64,000 bases of DNA from the NCBI RefSeq assembly GCF_026914265.1, contig NC_069131.1:9192001-9256000 (forward strand), given 5' to 3'. The notes beneath the pieces are model-generated. The model was not told where the DNA came from. It saw nothing but the letters and a program-made list of their open reading frames with translations, and ran no database searches. The position numbers were made by a program, and so were the translations under genes. This DNA is from Mya arenaria (Eukaryota > Mollusca > Bivalvia > Myida > Myidae). Shown here one piece after another: positions 12,935 to 39,029 of the stretch; positions within the stretch are counted from its first letter, which is position 1, and each line of letters begins with the position of its first letter.

Positions 12935-14566
12935 TCACGTTTCCAGGTCAGTAATGAACTCTGGTCTGTATATTCTAAGACGGCCGTCTTTGAAGGCTAT
13001 CCAGACGTCACCAGTAACGTCAATGCTCACGACGTAAGCGTCATGCAGATTTTTAAAAACGGCAGTTTGTTGATACTTCCCGTCTTCGCCGAATATGTGC
13101 AAATTCGATACGGCATTGGCGTCGACGACAAAAACGTGACGTTGTGGCGAGCACGCGATTCCGTTCGGGCGTAACGGGCCGCTGGTAATCGTCGTTTTGA
13201 CGTCACGTTTGATGGAACGTTTCCAAATTCCGTTGTCGTCAAGTATCGTTATGTTCGAGATATCGTCTGAGAAAAACAATTCCCCGATCATGTTTGTTGT
13301 CAAATGTCGGGGCCTGTACATCATTCTGGGATCCGGATGGCTTAACGTAGCCAGCAATTCACCGCTGATGGTGAACTTTAGAATACGCCCGGCGTTATGA
13401 AAAGCGACGTACAGCAAGTTTCTTTGCCCGTTATCATCCACGCATACAGCACTCGGGACGTCGGGGACTGTAAAACATTGCAGAATTTTGCTATCGTCGG
13501 TAATTGATTTGACCGCTTTGTTGGTGATGTAGAAAATATGTCCACTTTTGTCACACGATATGTCCAATATATTCTCACTAACAGACATAATACTTGTGAA
13601 TCGAATGTTTCTACTTGCCCTGCCGTGACGTCTAGAATCTAACGTGTACGTCACAATATACTCGCGGAATGATACGTACATCTCTGACGCAGACGCCAAA
13701 GAAATTTTTGCAGTTTCATCTTCGAGAACTTTCTTAGGTATTGGCAATTTCGTGTCATAAACTCTTGCGTACACAACATGCTCTTTAATTTCACGGATAA
13801 AATCTACTTTACAATTTTCATTTTGACTAGCGTCAGTCTGAAACATTATGGATCCAAAGTCTGGGACCGATTTTAAACTCATCATCAACTGGATTTCTTC
13901 CTTCGGCCACCTCGTATCGTGCATGAATTCAAGATACGAACGAAGCACCCCGATGATCAATAGTAGTTCGGCATGGTTAACAGTATCCAGTTTGTTTCGA
14001 ACAAAAGCAAAAGAACTTTCAGATTTAAACAACTGTTCTTTAAGAAATGTCACCTTCTCGTCCATGAGTTTGTAGTATTCACTCGCCTTCCTGTTGACGT
14101 CATCTACCCATTCCTCCTCCATCTGGTACAGTTTATCCCTGTGCCTCTCCACATACGCTCTATATTTCCGCGTAGCGTCATCCACTTCACTCTCAAGTTT
14201 CGATCTACTTTCGGAAATCTGCAATATCAGTCCTTTTAAAGAAGGGGTGACCTCTGTTTCTTTGAACTTCAACAAGCGTCTTAGTCTTGCACGTCTGCTT
14301 CTTGCCGCCCGAACTAAAGCATCGTATCCTTTAATTTCTGCTAAGTGTCGCGCATGTGTTATCAGTTTACATTTGTCGCAAACTGGTTTTTCGCAGAACG
14401 CGCAGTATTGGTTCAAGATTTTCAAGGAATGTTGTTTGCACAGTCGCGGCACATCATAGATATCCATCTCTTCCTCCTGAGTTTTATGGGTCCATTTGGT
14501 CAACGCAGAAAATGCGCTAGATTTGTATGACTTTTTGTCATCCATTTTCCACTTTGGCGAATGCAT
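12935..14566 (-). CDS. TRIM-like B-box/coiled-coil/NHL-propeller protein, intronless
   Basis: One uninterrupted 543-aa frame. A B-box 2 zinc finger has ligands Cys43, His46, Cys55, Cys58, Cys63, Cys66, His71 and His74. A long charged coiled coil follows (about 80-230). From about 320 on, beta-propeller/NHL-like repeats are suggested by blades such as DKSGHIFYITN, DDNGQRNLLYVAF, LRPNGIACSPQRHVFVVD and VTGDVWIAFKDG. There is no N-terminal RING, so it is not an evident E3 ligase by itself. It resembles the TRIM2/3/45/56/71 type expanded in bivalves, often without introns. Likely roles are scaffold, innate-immune or RNA-linked, but none can be assigned. A second in-frame Met (residue 8) is an alternative start. 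Confidence 0.88.
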   Translation of the reverse strand: MHSPKWKMDDKKSYKSSAFSALTKWTHKTQEEEMDIYDVPRLCKQHSLKILNQYCAFCEKPVCDKCKLITHARHLAEIKGYDALVRAARSRRARLRRLLKFKETEVTPSLKGLILQISESRSKLESEVDDATRKYRAYVERHRDKLYQMEEEWVDDVNRKASEYYKLMDEKVTFLKEQLFKSESSFAFVRNKLDTVNHAELLLIIGVLRSYLEFMHDTRWPKEEIQLMMSLKSVPDFGSIMFQTDASQNENCKVDFIREIKEHVVYARVYDTKLPIPKKVLEDETAKISLASASEMYVSFREYIVTYTLDSRRHGRASRNIRFTSIMSVSENILDISCDKSGHIFYITNKAVKSITDDSKILQCFTVPDVPSAVCVDDNGQRNLLYVAFHNAGRILKFTISGELLATLSHPDPRMMYRPRHLTTNMIGELFFSDDISNITILDDNGIWKRSIKRDVKTTITSGPLRPNGIACSPQRHVFVVDANAVSNLHIFGEDGKYQQTAVFKNLHDAYVVSIDVTGDVWIAFKDGRLRIYRPEFITDLET

Positions 14567-15261
14567 AACTTAAATAAGAGACGCATGTCATTTTGTCCCA
14601 TAATATTTAAATATCCACGTAACAGTACCGTGTTTATACATTTAACAAAGAGTATTTCAGTACGAGTTCACTGCTCATGTTTCATTTTCATTGTTTTCTT
14701 CCATTGGAACGTAAAACTGAACTTAATCATTCGACTGACAATGAACACGGTATTTGATGTATGTATAGATTTTAGTGCATGTAATGCAATATTAAAACGA
14801 TTTCTCCAGAGCAGGGAAAGCTATCAGTGGAATAAGTTCGTTTTTTTTCTTTGAAACTTAAGTAAAGTGTGACGTCACGACCTAATGAATCGATTCAGTC
14901 ATATAGCCTAATAAACGAAATACACTGGACAAAATATTTGACTCTGACTGGCTCGTTCTTGAAGTGATGAACTTTGAATACAACATTTATTTTATCATTG
15001 CCACGACCAAATAATATGTTTTTCAAAAGATGGTTACGGTAACTTTTTTCTCTAAAACTGTGCTTGAAACTACAGCTAGTCAGCTTTCTTTTAACCTAAA
15101 CACCGACTGTTCCGATTAGTTCATTGTTACCTCAGAATTATGTTTTTTCGAACAGTGTTCTTTGTTTTTACATTCAAGTTCATCGTTGGGCGTACATGGA
15201 TTAGAACCATTGCCTTGAAACCCTCAAAAGATTGGTAGTCTTGTGCTTAACAGCATAGGCA
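14567..15261. other. Intergenic, no gene seen
   Basis: Upstream region of the TRIM-like gene, AT-rich. It would hold that gene's promoter, but I recognise no specific elements. Confidence 0.4.
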
Positions 15262-15460
15262 TTAAAATCAGGGGCGGGTCCAGAAATTGATGTTAGAGTA
15301 GGCGTAACTTAGGGCGCAACGACCTCAAGAAAAAAATAACGATTTGTAGACGGAAATAGTTCATTATGACTCTGAGCGAATTTTATTACTTTTGCCCCTT
15401 AAAAAGTACAATCAGACGATTTTAGAGGGTGCGCGCACCGGATGCGCCCCTCTTAATCAG
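15262..15460. repeat. Dispersed repeat with GC-rich ends, copy 1
   Basis: Starts 'aatcaggggcgggtccagaa', continues 'gcgtaacttagggcgcaac' and ends 'cgattttagagggtgcgcgc' plus 'gatgcgcccctctta'. The same order of blocks occurs at 38062-38310. The ends suggest weak inverted symmetry (ggggcg/cgcccc). It is probably a non-autonomous DNA element. Confidence 0.65.
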
Positions 15461-15470
15461 CATTACGGGT

Positions 15471-16140
15471 TAGTCCAAATAATTGTACGTTTACGGACTT
15501 TTTTACGTTTTTTGATATGGCAAATCCTTCACGTACAAATTGTTTAGTATCAAAAGTGGGTAGTTATTCCGATCGGGATTCCGGGTTAAAGCATTTAACA
15601 TCTAAAAAATATCATAAAAACAAGAAATATTACTAGATTATGTTATTTTATATCAGATCCATACATAAAAATGTCATATCCTATGAATAATTATGAGTTT
15701 GACGTGTTTTTTTTTCATTTCTTCCTGTCAAAACATAGCAATATATACATGAAGGGCACCTGCAAGGCTTCATGGCACAATTTTTAAACAATCGGAACAT
15801 TTCGGCCATGGCCGAGTTGTAAGATTGTATTCGAGGTCTATCTCGAAGCTTGTCGGAGGTGGCCGAGTTATTATGATTGGGTCGAGTTGTTCCGCTTGGC
15901 ATAAATGTTGTCTGTGTCAGTCAACTTTCGTTTTATTGGAAAGGTAAACAATGTGTTTTAATGCATTAAATGCTTGTTTTGTGCATATTTACTTGTCACT
16001 TACATGGTAAAATATGAATATAAACCTTTATGATCAAATTAAACCATAAAATACTTCCCTTAATACAATTTCAATATTTTTCAAAACGTTTAGACGTTAG
16101 GGATTGGAAGAATCCCGTACACGTCTATAATTTTAGACTA
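15471..16140. mobile_element. 670-bp inverted-repeat element, long form
   Basis: Begins 'tagtccaaataattgtacg' and ends 'cgtctataattttagacta', imperfect inverted repeats. The start ('gatatggcaaatccttcac') and end ('gggattggaagaatccc') are found joined, without the middle, in the 108-bp copy at 63340-63447. No transposase is recognisable inside. Confidence 0.7.
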
Positions 16141-16626
16141 ATTATGGGTGTGCTACCTTCAATGATGAGCTCATTTATGGCAACCGGTATATCGGGCACG
16201 TATTTTTCTGTTGCATACTTAATAATCATTTTGTGGATGGAATTATGAACAATGACTTCGAGCATGGTCACAACACAGTACTCTCATGGCTAAGCCACTC
16301 GTGAAATATAACTTCTGTTGCTCGCTCACTCGGCCGCATTTCACAATTTGTTTGAGTCCATATAGGAGTCATATTTGTTATATTATTATTTAACCAGAAA
16401 CGCACCTTTTGTTCAAGTCAGTAAAATCGTAATTAACCTTAATCTGAGTGTGACTATAACCCCTTAAGTGTGTCCTACATTATGTATTCAATAGAGCATG
16501 GCCTAAAGACGATAATACAGGACAGATTTGTAATCAAGATATACACGGAAATAAAAATCCAAAAGGCATAGACTACGCATGGTGACATTTTAGACATATC
16601 AGTGTTGTTAACGAAATCTAAGGAGA

Positions 16627-31094
<14,468 letters not shown>

Positions 31095-31705
31095 GGTTGG
31101 CGCCATTCGCCGTGGCAACAGGTTGCCCCTAGCAACGCATCGGGCTTGTGTCTATACAGTTACCATGATGGCTATGATTGAATTGTTGTCATGGTCAAAC
31201 ATTTGTGACGTCTTATCGAACAAATATTCAAAACTTCACACGACAAACTTCATTTTACAAACTAAGAACTACAAACAACGCGACCAGCGATCTGCTCATC
31301 AGGGACAATGAAGAACTTAGTAGTAATTTAAAGTATAAACATGTTACCATTACACATTAAAATATATGTCATGTGTTTCTGGTCCGAATCGCGAGCGGGT
31401 GTGAGAGCCGGCACCGAGGTTTGCCAAATTAACGGTTACGCTACGTGCACGACTTTTGGATTTTCTTTATCCTAACTGGCAACTAATAATTTTTTTTTTC
31501 ATGCGTATTCTTATATTATTTTATGTAAAAATTGACTAAAAAGCTAAGTTATAGTGAACATTTCACCGAACTACAGGTGTGGCGTTGCTTACTGACGTCA
31601 CGATATGTAGTAATCAAGATAAACAAAATAATTATTTTGTTCGCTAATTATTGTACTTAAATATAAAGGTTTGGCATCTAAAACACAAGTCTGTTTTTGG
31701 TTTCG

Positions 31706-32623
31706 CTAAGACAATATGTGGGCACAACTCCTGCCATACTCTGGTAAAAGTACTATGACTAATACTTCTTGCACCATTTTTTCATATTCCACATGAATGT
31801 TTGCTTGTGAATTATCAGATGGCAACAACAACTCTTTACTATTGCGGTGGTTTGGAAGTCTTCCATGAAGGGGCATTGCATTGTCAGATGCATAGCAGAT
31901 GAGGAACTTTCTTATGTTTTCTCTTTCCTCAAATGTGATAGCATTATGAGGTAGTCTTTTGGTATTACCAGGAGTCCTAGCAATCAATGCATCATTGTCA
32001 AGAGACCGACCAATTCGTTTTAGTTTCTCTTTTCCGATGTTGTATGCAAAACAGTATACTTCACGGCAAACATTAACTCCCTTTACATAAAACTTTTGAC
32101 TGGGCCTAACCCTCGCCTGCCATTTATGTTTACTACTGTCAGTTTGTTGGCCATTTTTTCTGTGGCACAATATGGCTGATTTAATAACAAGATCAAGTTC
32201 ATCTGTCTGTATACCACCTGAATACATACGTAAGTCAGAAATATCATAACCATCCACAACTTGACTGCATGGTCAAGTTTTTTACACTTGCAGGTCTGAG
32301 CAAAGAAATCATCTGTTTTCTTTCTCTGTCTTAAATCCTCTTCAGAGGGTTCTAAATCATGGTGAAAACTTTCACAATGAACAGTCTCTGTATTACATTC
32401 ATCATCATCTGATTCATCATTGACAGATCGAATTACTTTCATGGCTAGAATCATTTTCTGAATCAGACTGACTAAATTCTATCTCACTTGCACCAGAACC
32501 CTCTGGACACAAAACTTCATGAAAATAAAGTCTATCAACTTCTAATAACTCTTCGCGAAATAAATGGTCTTGGCTTAATTCATAGGGGATGGTGCTTGCT
32601 TGACTAAACTGGGACATTTTCAT
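31706..32623 (-). mobile_element. Decayed transposase-like fragment (N-terminal part)
   Basis: Three overlapping minus-strand frames together resemble the first part of large uncharacterised transposase-like proteins found across corals, fish and molluscs. They show an acidic N-terminus (NDESDDDECN, SQSDSENDSS), then TCKCKKLDH, then DELDLVIKSAI, the conserved block CREVYCFAYNIGKEKLKRI, and GNTKRLPHNAITFEERENIR with YASDNAMPLHGR. The reading frame is interrupted and the catalytic C-terminal half is missing. I found no terminal repeats. The family assignment is from memory of the block pattern and is tentative. Confidence 0.5.
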
Positions 32624-33905
32624 AAAATGTTCAAGTGTTTTTCAAATTTTCCGCCATAATATCTGTAAACCGTCTGTTGTTACGAAAAAAATACTTCCGG
32701 GTCAAACTGTCAAAAGGTTATTTAAAATAAACATCAAATGACAATTTAAATAAAGGATGACAACATTGATAATTGCATACATTACCTTCCAAATAATTTT
32801 TTCCGTGTAATTAATCCGAAAAACATGCTAATGCCGCGTGGATAAACCGGCAAAACCGTCATATCTTTGGTACGGATTTCGACATGATTTCATCAAAATG
32901 GCGGAGAGCGACACCTTCAGATCAAGGGCGATTAATCATGATTTAAGGTCAGGCAGCATGAATATTATCGACAATTATATTCAACTGGAAGCAGAGTGAT
33001 GTTCCTTTATAGAGTGTATACACTTCGATTTTGTAAATACTTTGAAAAAATAATGTCAAAATAGTTGATTGACAAAACGATAATAGCTCAGAAAACGAGT
33101 TGTTTTTTTTAATCTCGCTTTATCTCGGTAACGTGATTACCTCAACAGGACTCATTTTCGCTGACGACGTCACATATACGATATATATATATGATAACAA
33201 TAATTGCTCTTCGTTCATTTTTCTACACATTTCTTTGTCTGGAGGATATTGTTATAACTTGTCCTGCTTTCGGACTTCTCAATAGTTATAACAGAAGTTC
33301 AACTCCAATATTGTGTTTTTATTCAAACAATGATTTATTCATACTGGCCATCATCACGTGGTATGCACCACAGGAAATGACGTCATAAAAAGGAAATGAT
33401 GCCAATGTCTCATAACATTGACTGCGATATCATCAAAGTATGGCATACATGATTGTGAAAAATATTGCTTATGATACTGACGTTATGTAATTTAATTGCA
33501 ATATATACCAATAAATCCAGCTAACCAAACACTAACGGGTACGATTACTAAAGAAGCCCTTTGACGTCAACTACGTCATATCCACCAGTGCCGACCCGCG
33601 ACATGACGATGTGGCGTCATTTTGTTTCGCACGTGTTTTTTTTTTTTTTTTTTTTTTTTTTGTCATTACTATTTTAGTACTGTCTATACCGTATGACGTC
33701 AATTCCTACACTTGTGAAGTCACAAACATGAACGTGACAATATCCGCGCGCGTCAGTGCACTTTAATCTAATTAAGAAAATCACACAATGATATGCAAAA
33801 ATGTATTATTTGAAAGAATTGAAGCGTTCTTGCGCGTAACTCTGACATATGGCCCCAATTTCTCGAAACATATTCTGTAAGTCTTTTATAACGGAATAAA
33901 GAGTT
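32624..33905. other. Intergenic, with a 28-base T run
   Basis: AT-rich, no gene recognised. A T homopolymer runs from about 33636 to 33661. The flanking 'gacgtca' words are frequent but not arrayed. Confidence 0.4.
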
Positions 33906-33907
33906 TT

Positions 33908-34725
33908 TATGCCCCCGAAGGTGGGCATATTAAAATCGCACCGTCCGTCCGTCCGTCCGTCCGTCCGTCCGGCTCTGTAACTTTTCCTTGTGTGGACAGA
34001 TTTTGAAATAACTTGCCACATGTGTTCCACATACCAAGGGGACGTGTGGCGTGCAAGACTCGTGTCTCTACCTCAAAGGTCAAGGTCACACTTAGTGTTT
34101 ATTCACAATGGAGTGCTGCATATAAGGACATAGAGTATAGGTTGTCGTGTCCGGGCTGTAACTTTCTCTTGTATGGACAGCTTTTAAAATAACTTGCCAC
34201 ATGTGTACCACATACCAAGACGACGTGTCGCGTGCAAGACCCGTGTCCCTGCCTCAAAGGTCAAGGTCACACTTAGTGTTTATTCACAATGGAGTGCTGC
34301 ATATAAGGACATAGAGTATAGGTTGTCGTGTCCGGGCTGTAACTTTCTCTTGTATGGACAGATTTTAAAATAACTTGCCACATGTGTTCCACATACCAAG
34401 ACGACGTGTCGCGTGCAAGACCCGTGTCCCTACCTCAAAGGTCAAGGTCACACTTAGTGTTTATTTACAATGGAGTGCTGCATATAAGGACAAAAAGTAT
34501 AGGTTGTCGTGTCCGGGCTGTAACTTTCTCTTGTATGGACAGATTTTAAAATAACTTGCTACATGTGTTCCACATACGAATACGACGTGTCGTATGCAAG
34601 ACCCATGTCCCTACCTTACGTAATTGACACGTAAAGGCAAGATAAACTTTTCATGTACCCTTGTTTGTAGGTCAATGTCACATTCGGGGGCATTCGTCAC
34701 ATACTGTGACAGCTCTTGTTGGACT
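33908..34725. repeat. Repeat element with (GTCC)n and four ~180-bp tandem units
   Basis: Begins 'tatgcccccgaaggtgggca' and ends 'cattcgggggcattcgtcac' plus 'gacagctcttgtt', so the gcccccga/tcgggggc ends are inverted. An eight-unit (gtcc)n tract follows the start. The interior is about four units of 180 bp containing 'gtccgggctgtaactttctc' and 'aaggtcaaggtcacacttag'. This is a familiar bivalve non-coding repeat architecture. Confidence 0.75.
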
Positions 34726-36319
34726 TATTTTTATGATAATCACGATAGATTAATTTGTATTTAGTAAAATCAAGATTCATTAAAACGGTAGCTTAATGAA
34801 ATAAGCTACCTGAGTTTGTTACGAACTTAAAGAGTAAAGAGGGCCAGGCATGAGGGGTGCTACTCGGAATTTTCCAGCACGGTCATATTGACTGGAAGCG
34901 GTGCAGAAAGTGCCTATCCGGTGTGCAAGAATAAATGTGTTGCCTTCTGTAAATGCTCAATTACTGCCACTGACGATATTTAAGGGATGTCTGTTGTTGA
35001 AACAATATACAGTCGAAGGCTCGAACTCCCAGGGACAGGGGAAACTACCTCGAGCCTAGGAAAATTTGACCCAAGCATATTTTCAGTGTAAAGAAATCGG
35101 TCCTTTGCATCCAGCTCGAGCCAAGCGATTTCTAGCAAACGGAGTTCGACTATTATGATTAATTATTTAAATTATGTTGTTATATTATATGGTATAATAC
35201 CACGTAATATCAAAGCTATTTTTATTATTACTCGTTTTCTTAATGATAACGTACCCAGTTTATCCTTAAAATTGGTGTGTGTAATCTTGTTTCTGAAAGT
35301 GTTTATGTGAAATACTTTTATCAATGTTCCTAATGTACCGCCAACAATATAATGTAAATGGTTATGGCCGTTTTAAATAAGGTGAGATTGACAGCAAGCC
35401 ATTGGTTCTCGTATATATACAAGTTAAATAATGATATATATAAGCGATTTAACCTAAGGGCATAATTATTTTCGGCCCATTCCAATAACTGTTACCACGT
35501 TATAACGTTACTCCGTTATAACTGTAATTGCCATATTTATTTTCTCCTTATACGCTATTCTTTCATATTTATTTATTTATTATTATTGTATCTGTTTCCG
35601 TTTGTCTTATAACAATTTCATGCTACCATATACATATAAATATCTTAATAACTAATAAATTGCATTTATTTAATTCTGTATGTATATAGCCTGTCATGAC
35701 ATGTTTGTATTGATGTATATATTGTATAATTGTGATTGTTTAAAATATTGTATATGTTGAAATCACCCTCGGGTGGAAATAAAGAGAATATATAAGAATA
35801 CTTCATACTCGTACAAGTGCTGGTCACTGAAATCACCCTTTGTTAAAGAGTGAACTTGTTAACAGCTTGTAGTGGTGAATGTTGTTTTGTTGCATTTAAA
35901 CTAAGCTTGGTGCGTATACCACATGCTAAATTACGTTATATATGTGTGCTCCATCAGGCGGCGATTTGGTTGTTTAAAGTGTTTTCAGAAACTAAACTTT
36001 CGATTCTGGTAAAAGACCGAAGGCGGGGCTCTGTTAGCAGCACAAACTGCGATATGTTTCATTTTAACATGGTGAAGAAATAGCAAAGTTATTTGTTTAA
36101 AGTCTTCATATAGGGCAAAATATTGCATTCCGACGGAGCATTTATGACGCAATTTATCACGTGGTATACACACACTGTAGAAGTTTTCTCCCATCTGAGT
36201 CACCAATGAATACTGAATTTTACCGTAGTTCACGAAAGAAAACTATCAAACTTAACAGTTTGACATACAGTATATACACTTAATACTAAACTTAGGAGGA
36301 ACGGCGAATGTGTGTCGTG
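34726..36319. other. Intergenic between repeat element and propeller gene
   Basis: AT-rich with no recognised gene. A possible old 3' end of a retroposed element is suggested by 'cctcgggtggaaataaagag' at about 35765-35785, but nothing upstream supports it. Sequence next to 36319 is presumably the 3' UTR of the minus-strand propeller gene. Confidence 0.35.
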
Positions 36320-38705
36320 TCATCCAACACGCCTATAATAGTACAGCGTCGCGTTAACGTCCTCCCCAAGCGTGTAATATCCGGTGCTAGCAGCATCCCA
36401 ACAGACGGCTTCCCCCTGTCGCTCCCGGATGTAGAGAAGCACTGCAGGCCGTCTTGCCATGTGCCGGAAGTAGTCCCGATCAGGCACGTGCCAGTACAGG
36501 ACCTGCTGGTAGGTCTTCAACAAAACCTGAAGAACATTGCATTTAGTCCAATCGCATTAACGTTTGCGTTATAGAAATGGTATACATGTATGTGTTAGAG
36601 TGTGTACGAAAGGCAACTTGGGCTGAATGGAGATTTTTGTTTGTTAGTTTAGCTCCTGTCATCCAGCCATTGTGACAATAATGACATATGTTTGATTAGA
36701 AAAAAGGCTGTAAATACATTCTCCTTTTAAATCAAGTAAAATACTAACATCCGAATGTAAATTACAATTGACTTATTAAAAATTGTATTACTGCTTGTAA
36801 TGAGACCGTACCTCAGTTCCGTCAGGAGAAATATCGCCGGCAGTTGGATTATCTCTGTTTGACGTCAACTCGGGCAGGAACACGCCCATGCTCACATTCA
36901 CGCGCTGATTGGTTCCCCAGGCGTGACGAGGAAGGTGTGCGAGTTTTGGCTGGTTCCAGGACATGACCTTTGAAATGACGTAAACTTCGCCCTGTTCGTC
37001 TACCATGATAGTTTCACAATCATACTGGTCCCAGCTGAAAGGAGGAAATAAAACCATATCAAATATTTTCTCAATATATGGACATGAACATCTTTTCGCA
37101 CAACATTCGGGGTTTGATCCCTACAAAAATTTTCGAAGGTGGATAAGCATTCAGTAAAGAACAATTAGTAGTCCAATTCAATATTCGCAAAAAGAACACA
37201 TATATCTGGTTTTAGAAATATCAAAGCATTTACAAACAGATCTCAAAAGCACCATGTACGTCGTATATATTAAAACATTCCCAAAATCAAAACATGCATA
37301 TGGTCAGACCTGAATTTAAGAGTTGAATCCAGTGGCACATTAAGTTCACTGCCGATATTCAGCGAAAAGTCAACCTGCGGCTCCGCAATACGGAAAATGG
37401 TGTTGGCGAGACCGCCTGCGTTTCCTCCGGTGTCCGCAACGAATATGCAGTAGCCGCCTGCACTGCTGCTGGTACCGCAGGGGCCGTACGCTATATCTTC
37501 CCAGTCTTGATGCGTGGCGCCCTCTATGTAAATAGTGAGTAGATGATCGCCGGAAGTACCGCTAAAGTACACCAGTTATAATATATATGTTGTGATATTA
37601 AATTGGCTATTACTTTCCAACACACAGGCACTGGAAAGTACCTTATTGTTTTGATATAGGATTTGATAATTGTTTGAACAATAAAACGTTTTACCCTACT
37701 GCTAATCGTTCTGGAAAGTTGAACAAACGAGGGTTATATAATCGAATTTAAACTGCCTTACATAAAAGTATTAACTTACTATAGCCTCATATCGGGACTG
37801 GGGCATAATTTGTATTATGTTAACAGGTAATATATTAAAACAACTGTACTTAAGAGCGAATATCCTGTTCAAACCCCCTGAATCGTTATGTGTGTACAGA
37901 ACATCTTTGTACCGGCGACTCGCGCATATACCAGAAGTTTCTGTGAGAAGTGGAAACGTCACGTGACCGACGACTTTCCCGGGCAAAAACGACACACTGT
38001 AACCTAGAATGCATTGCAACGTATGAGTTGTTGTGTTGTGTGTCTTCACATATTTGCAGCTTCCAGGGGCGGTTCCGGCAATTAACGTAAGAGGGGGCGT
38101 AGCTTAGGGGCGCAACCTTTTGGCTTACGCACATACAGCATAAACTTTTTGAATGTGGCTTTGAGGTGATCTCCTTAAGAAAATATAAAAAATTATAGTC
38201 GGAATTGATGCATTTTTAGCGTATTTTTTTCTCCCGTATTGAAATAAAAAAATGAACTTGGACGATTCTAGAGGGGGCGCGCGCCGTGTGCGCACCCCTC
38301 TTAAGCCGCTCGTGGCTTCATATGCTCAGTTATATATAAACAGAATGCCGTAAACGCTACATGCAGTTAGCTCTATACTAAAACCAGCTCTACATATACT
38401 TCTTTAAATAAACAGGTATTAGAGGTGTTGATATACGTGTGAGCTTATAAATGCATGTGTACAAGTTTAAGAACAACCCTTTTTATACCTGATTGTGTTG
38501 TATCTACGGCAATTGGTCCGGAAGTCGTGTTTTGTATATGACTGTCATTTTTGGAACCCTGTTTGAGCTGTTGGTTCCCTGTCTGTCCTGAGGAGGGTCG
38601 AAAGAAGAAGAATGCCCCACACAGGACCACTGTCAACACTATAACTCCAAGTGACAGCACTACACCAAGGATAACCGCGACTTTCTTTCCTATCACGTCA
38701 GCCAT
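36320..38705 (-). CDS. Type II membrane protein with extracellular beta-propeller, 5 exons
   Basis: Exons in coding order: 38489-38705, 37850-38003, 37310-37561, 36812-37034 and 36320-36526. Splice phases agree (1053 nt, 350 aa). A short basic N-terminus (MADVIGKK) precedes one membrane helix (about 9-35), implying the C-terminal part faces the lumen or outside. Propeller motifs include SGICASRRYKDVLYTHNDSGG (97-116, with one further residue between), QDWEDIAYGP (142-151), YCIFVADTGGNAGG, YDCETIMVDEQGEVYVISK, GDISPDGTEVLLKTYQQVLYW and a last blade GYYTLGEDVNATLYYYRR. I know similar predicted secreted or membrane proteins in invertebrates and bacteria, but no established function. Intron 1 carries the repeat at 38062-38310. 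A truncated paralogue lies at 42062-42491. Confidence 0.85.
38062..38310. repeat. Dispersed repeat with GC-rich ends, copy 2
   Basis: Same family as 15262-15460: 'caggggcggttccggcaatt', 'gcgtagcttaggggcgcaac' and 'acgattctagagggggcgcg' plus 'gcgcacccctctta'. It lies in intron 1 of the propeller gene. Confidence 0.7.
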
Positions 38706-39029
38706 TTTTATTATGTATGTGGTGTATGTTTCACCAAAATACTATCAATTAAGCTTCTGCACTTAATTACGATATTATTTTCCTATTCCCACTATAACAC
38801 TGGCTTTCAAGAGTAAAATCTTTCAACCATAACCCCGAATTAAACATGTACCACATAAACAATGTTCATTATACAACGATGTACTAAGGTTGTAAAATAC
38901 GCTCGGAATGAGTTTCAGTTGCTATTGACTGAATACCACATCCATGTTTCTTCGACTTACAGTAAAATGAAAGTCTATATGTTTTAACCGTTTCCTAAAC
39001 CTTATCTTCTCATCATGCGAACACAAAAA

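Noticed and set aside
14561-14854. 97-codon plus-strand frame upstream of the TRIM-like gene
   Set aside because: AT-rich, no domain, and lies in the likely promoter of the minus-strand gene.
35560-35790. 3' end of a retroposed gene or LINE (AATAAA after 'cctcgggtgg')
   Set aside because: No coding remnant upstream and no tail or target-site duplication could be seen.
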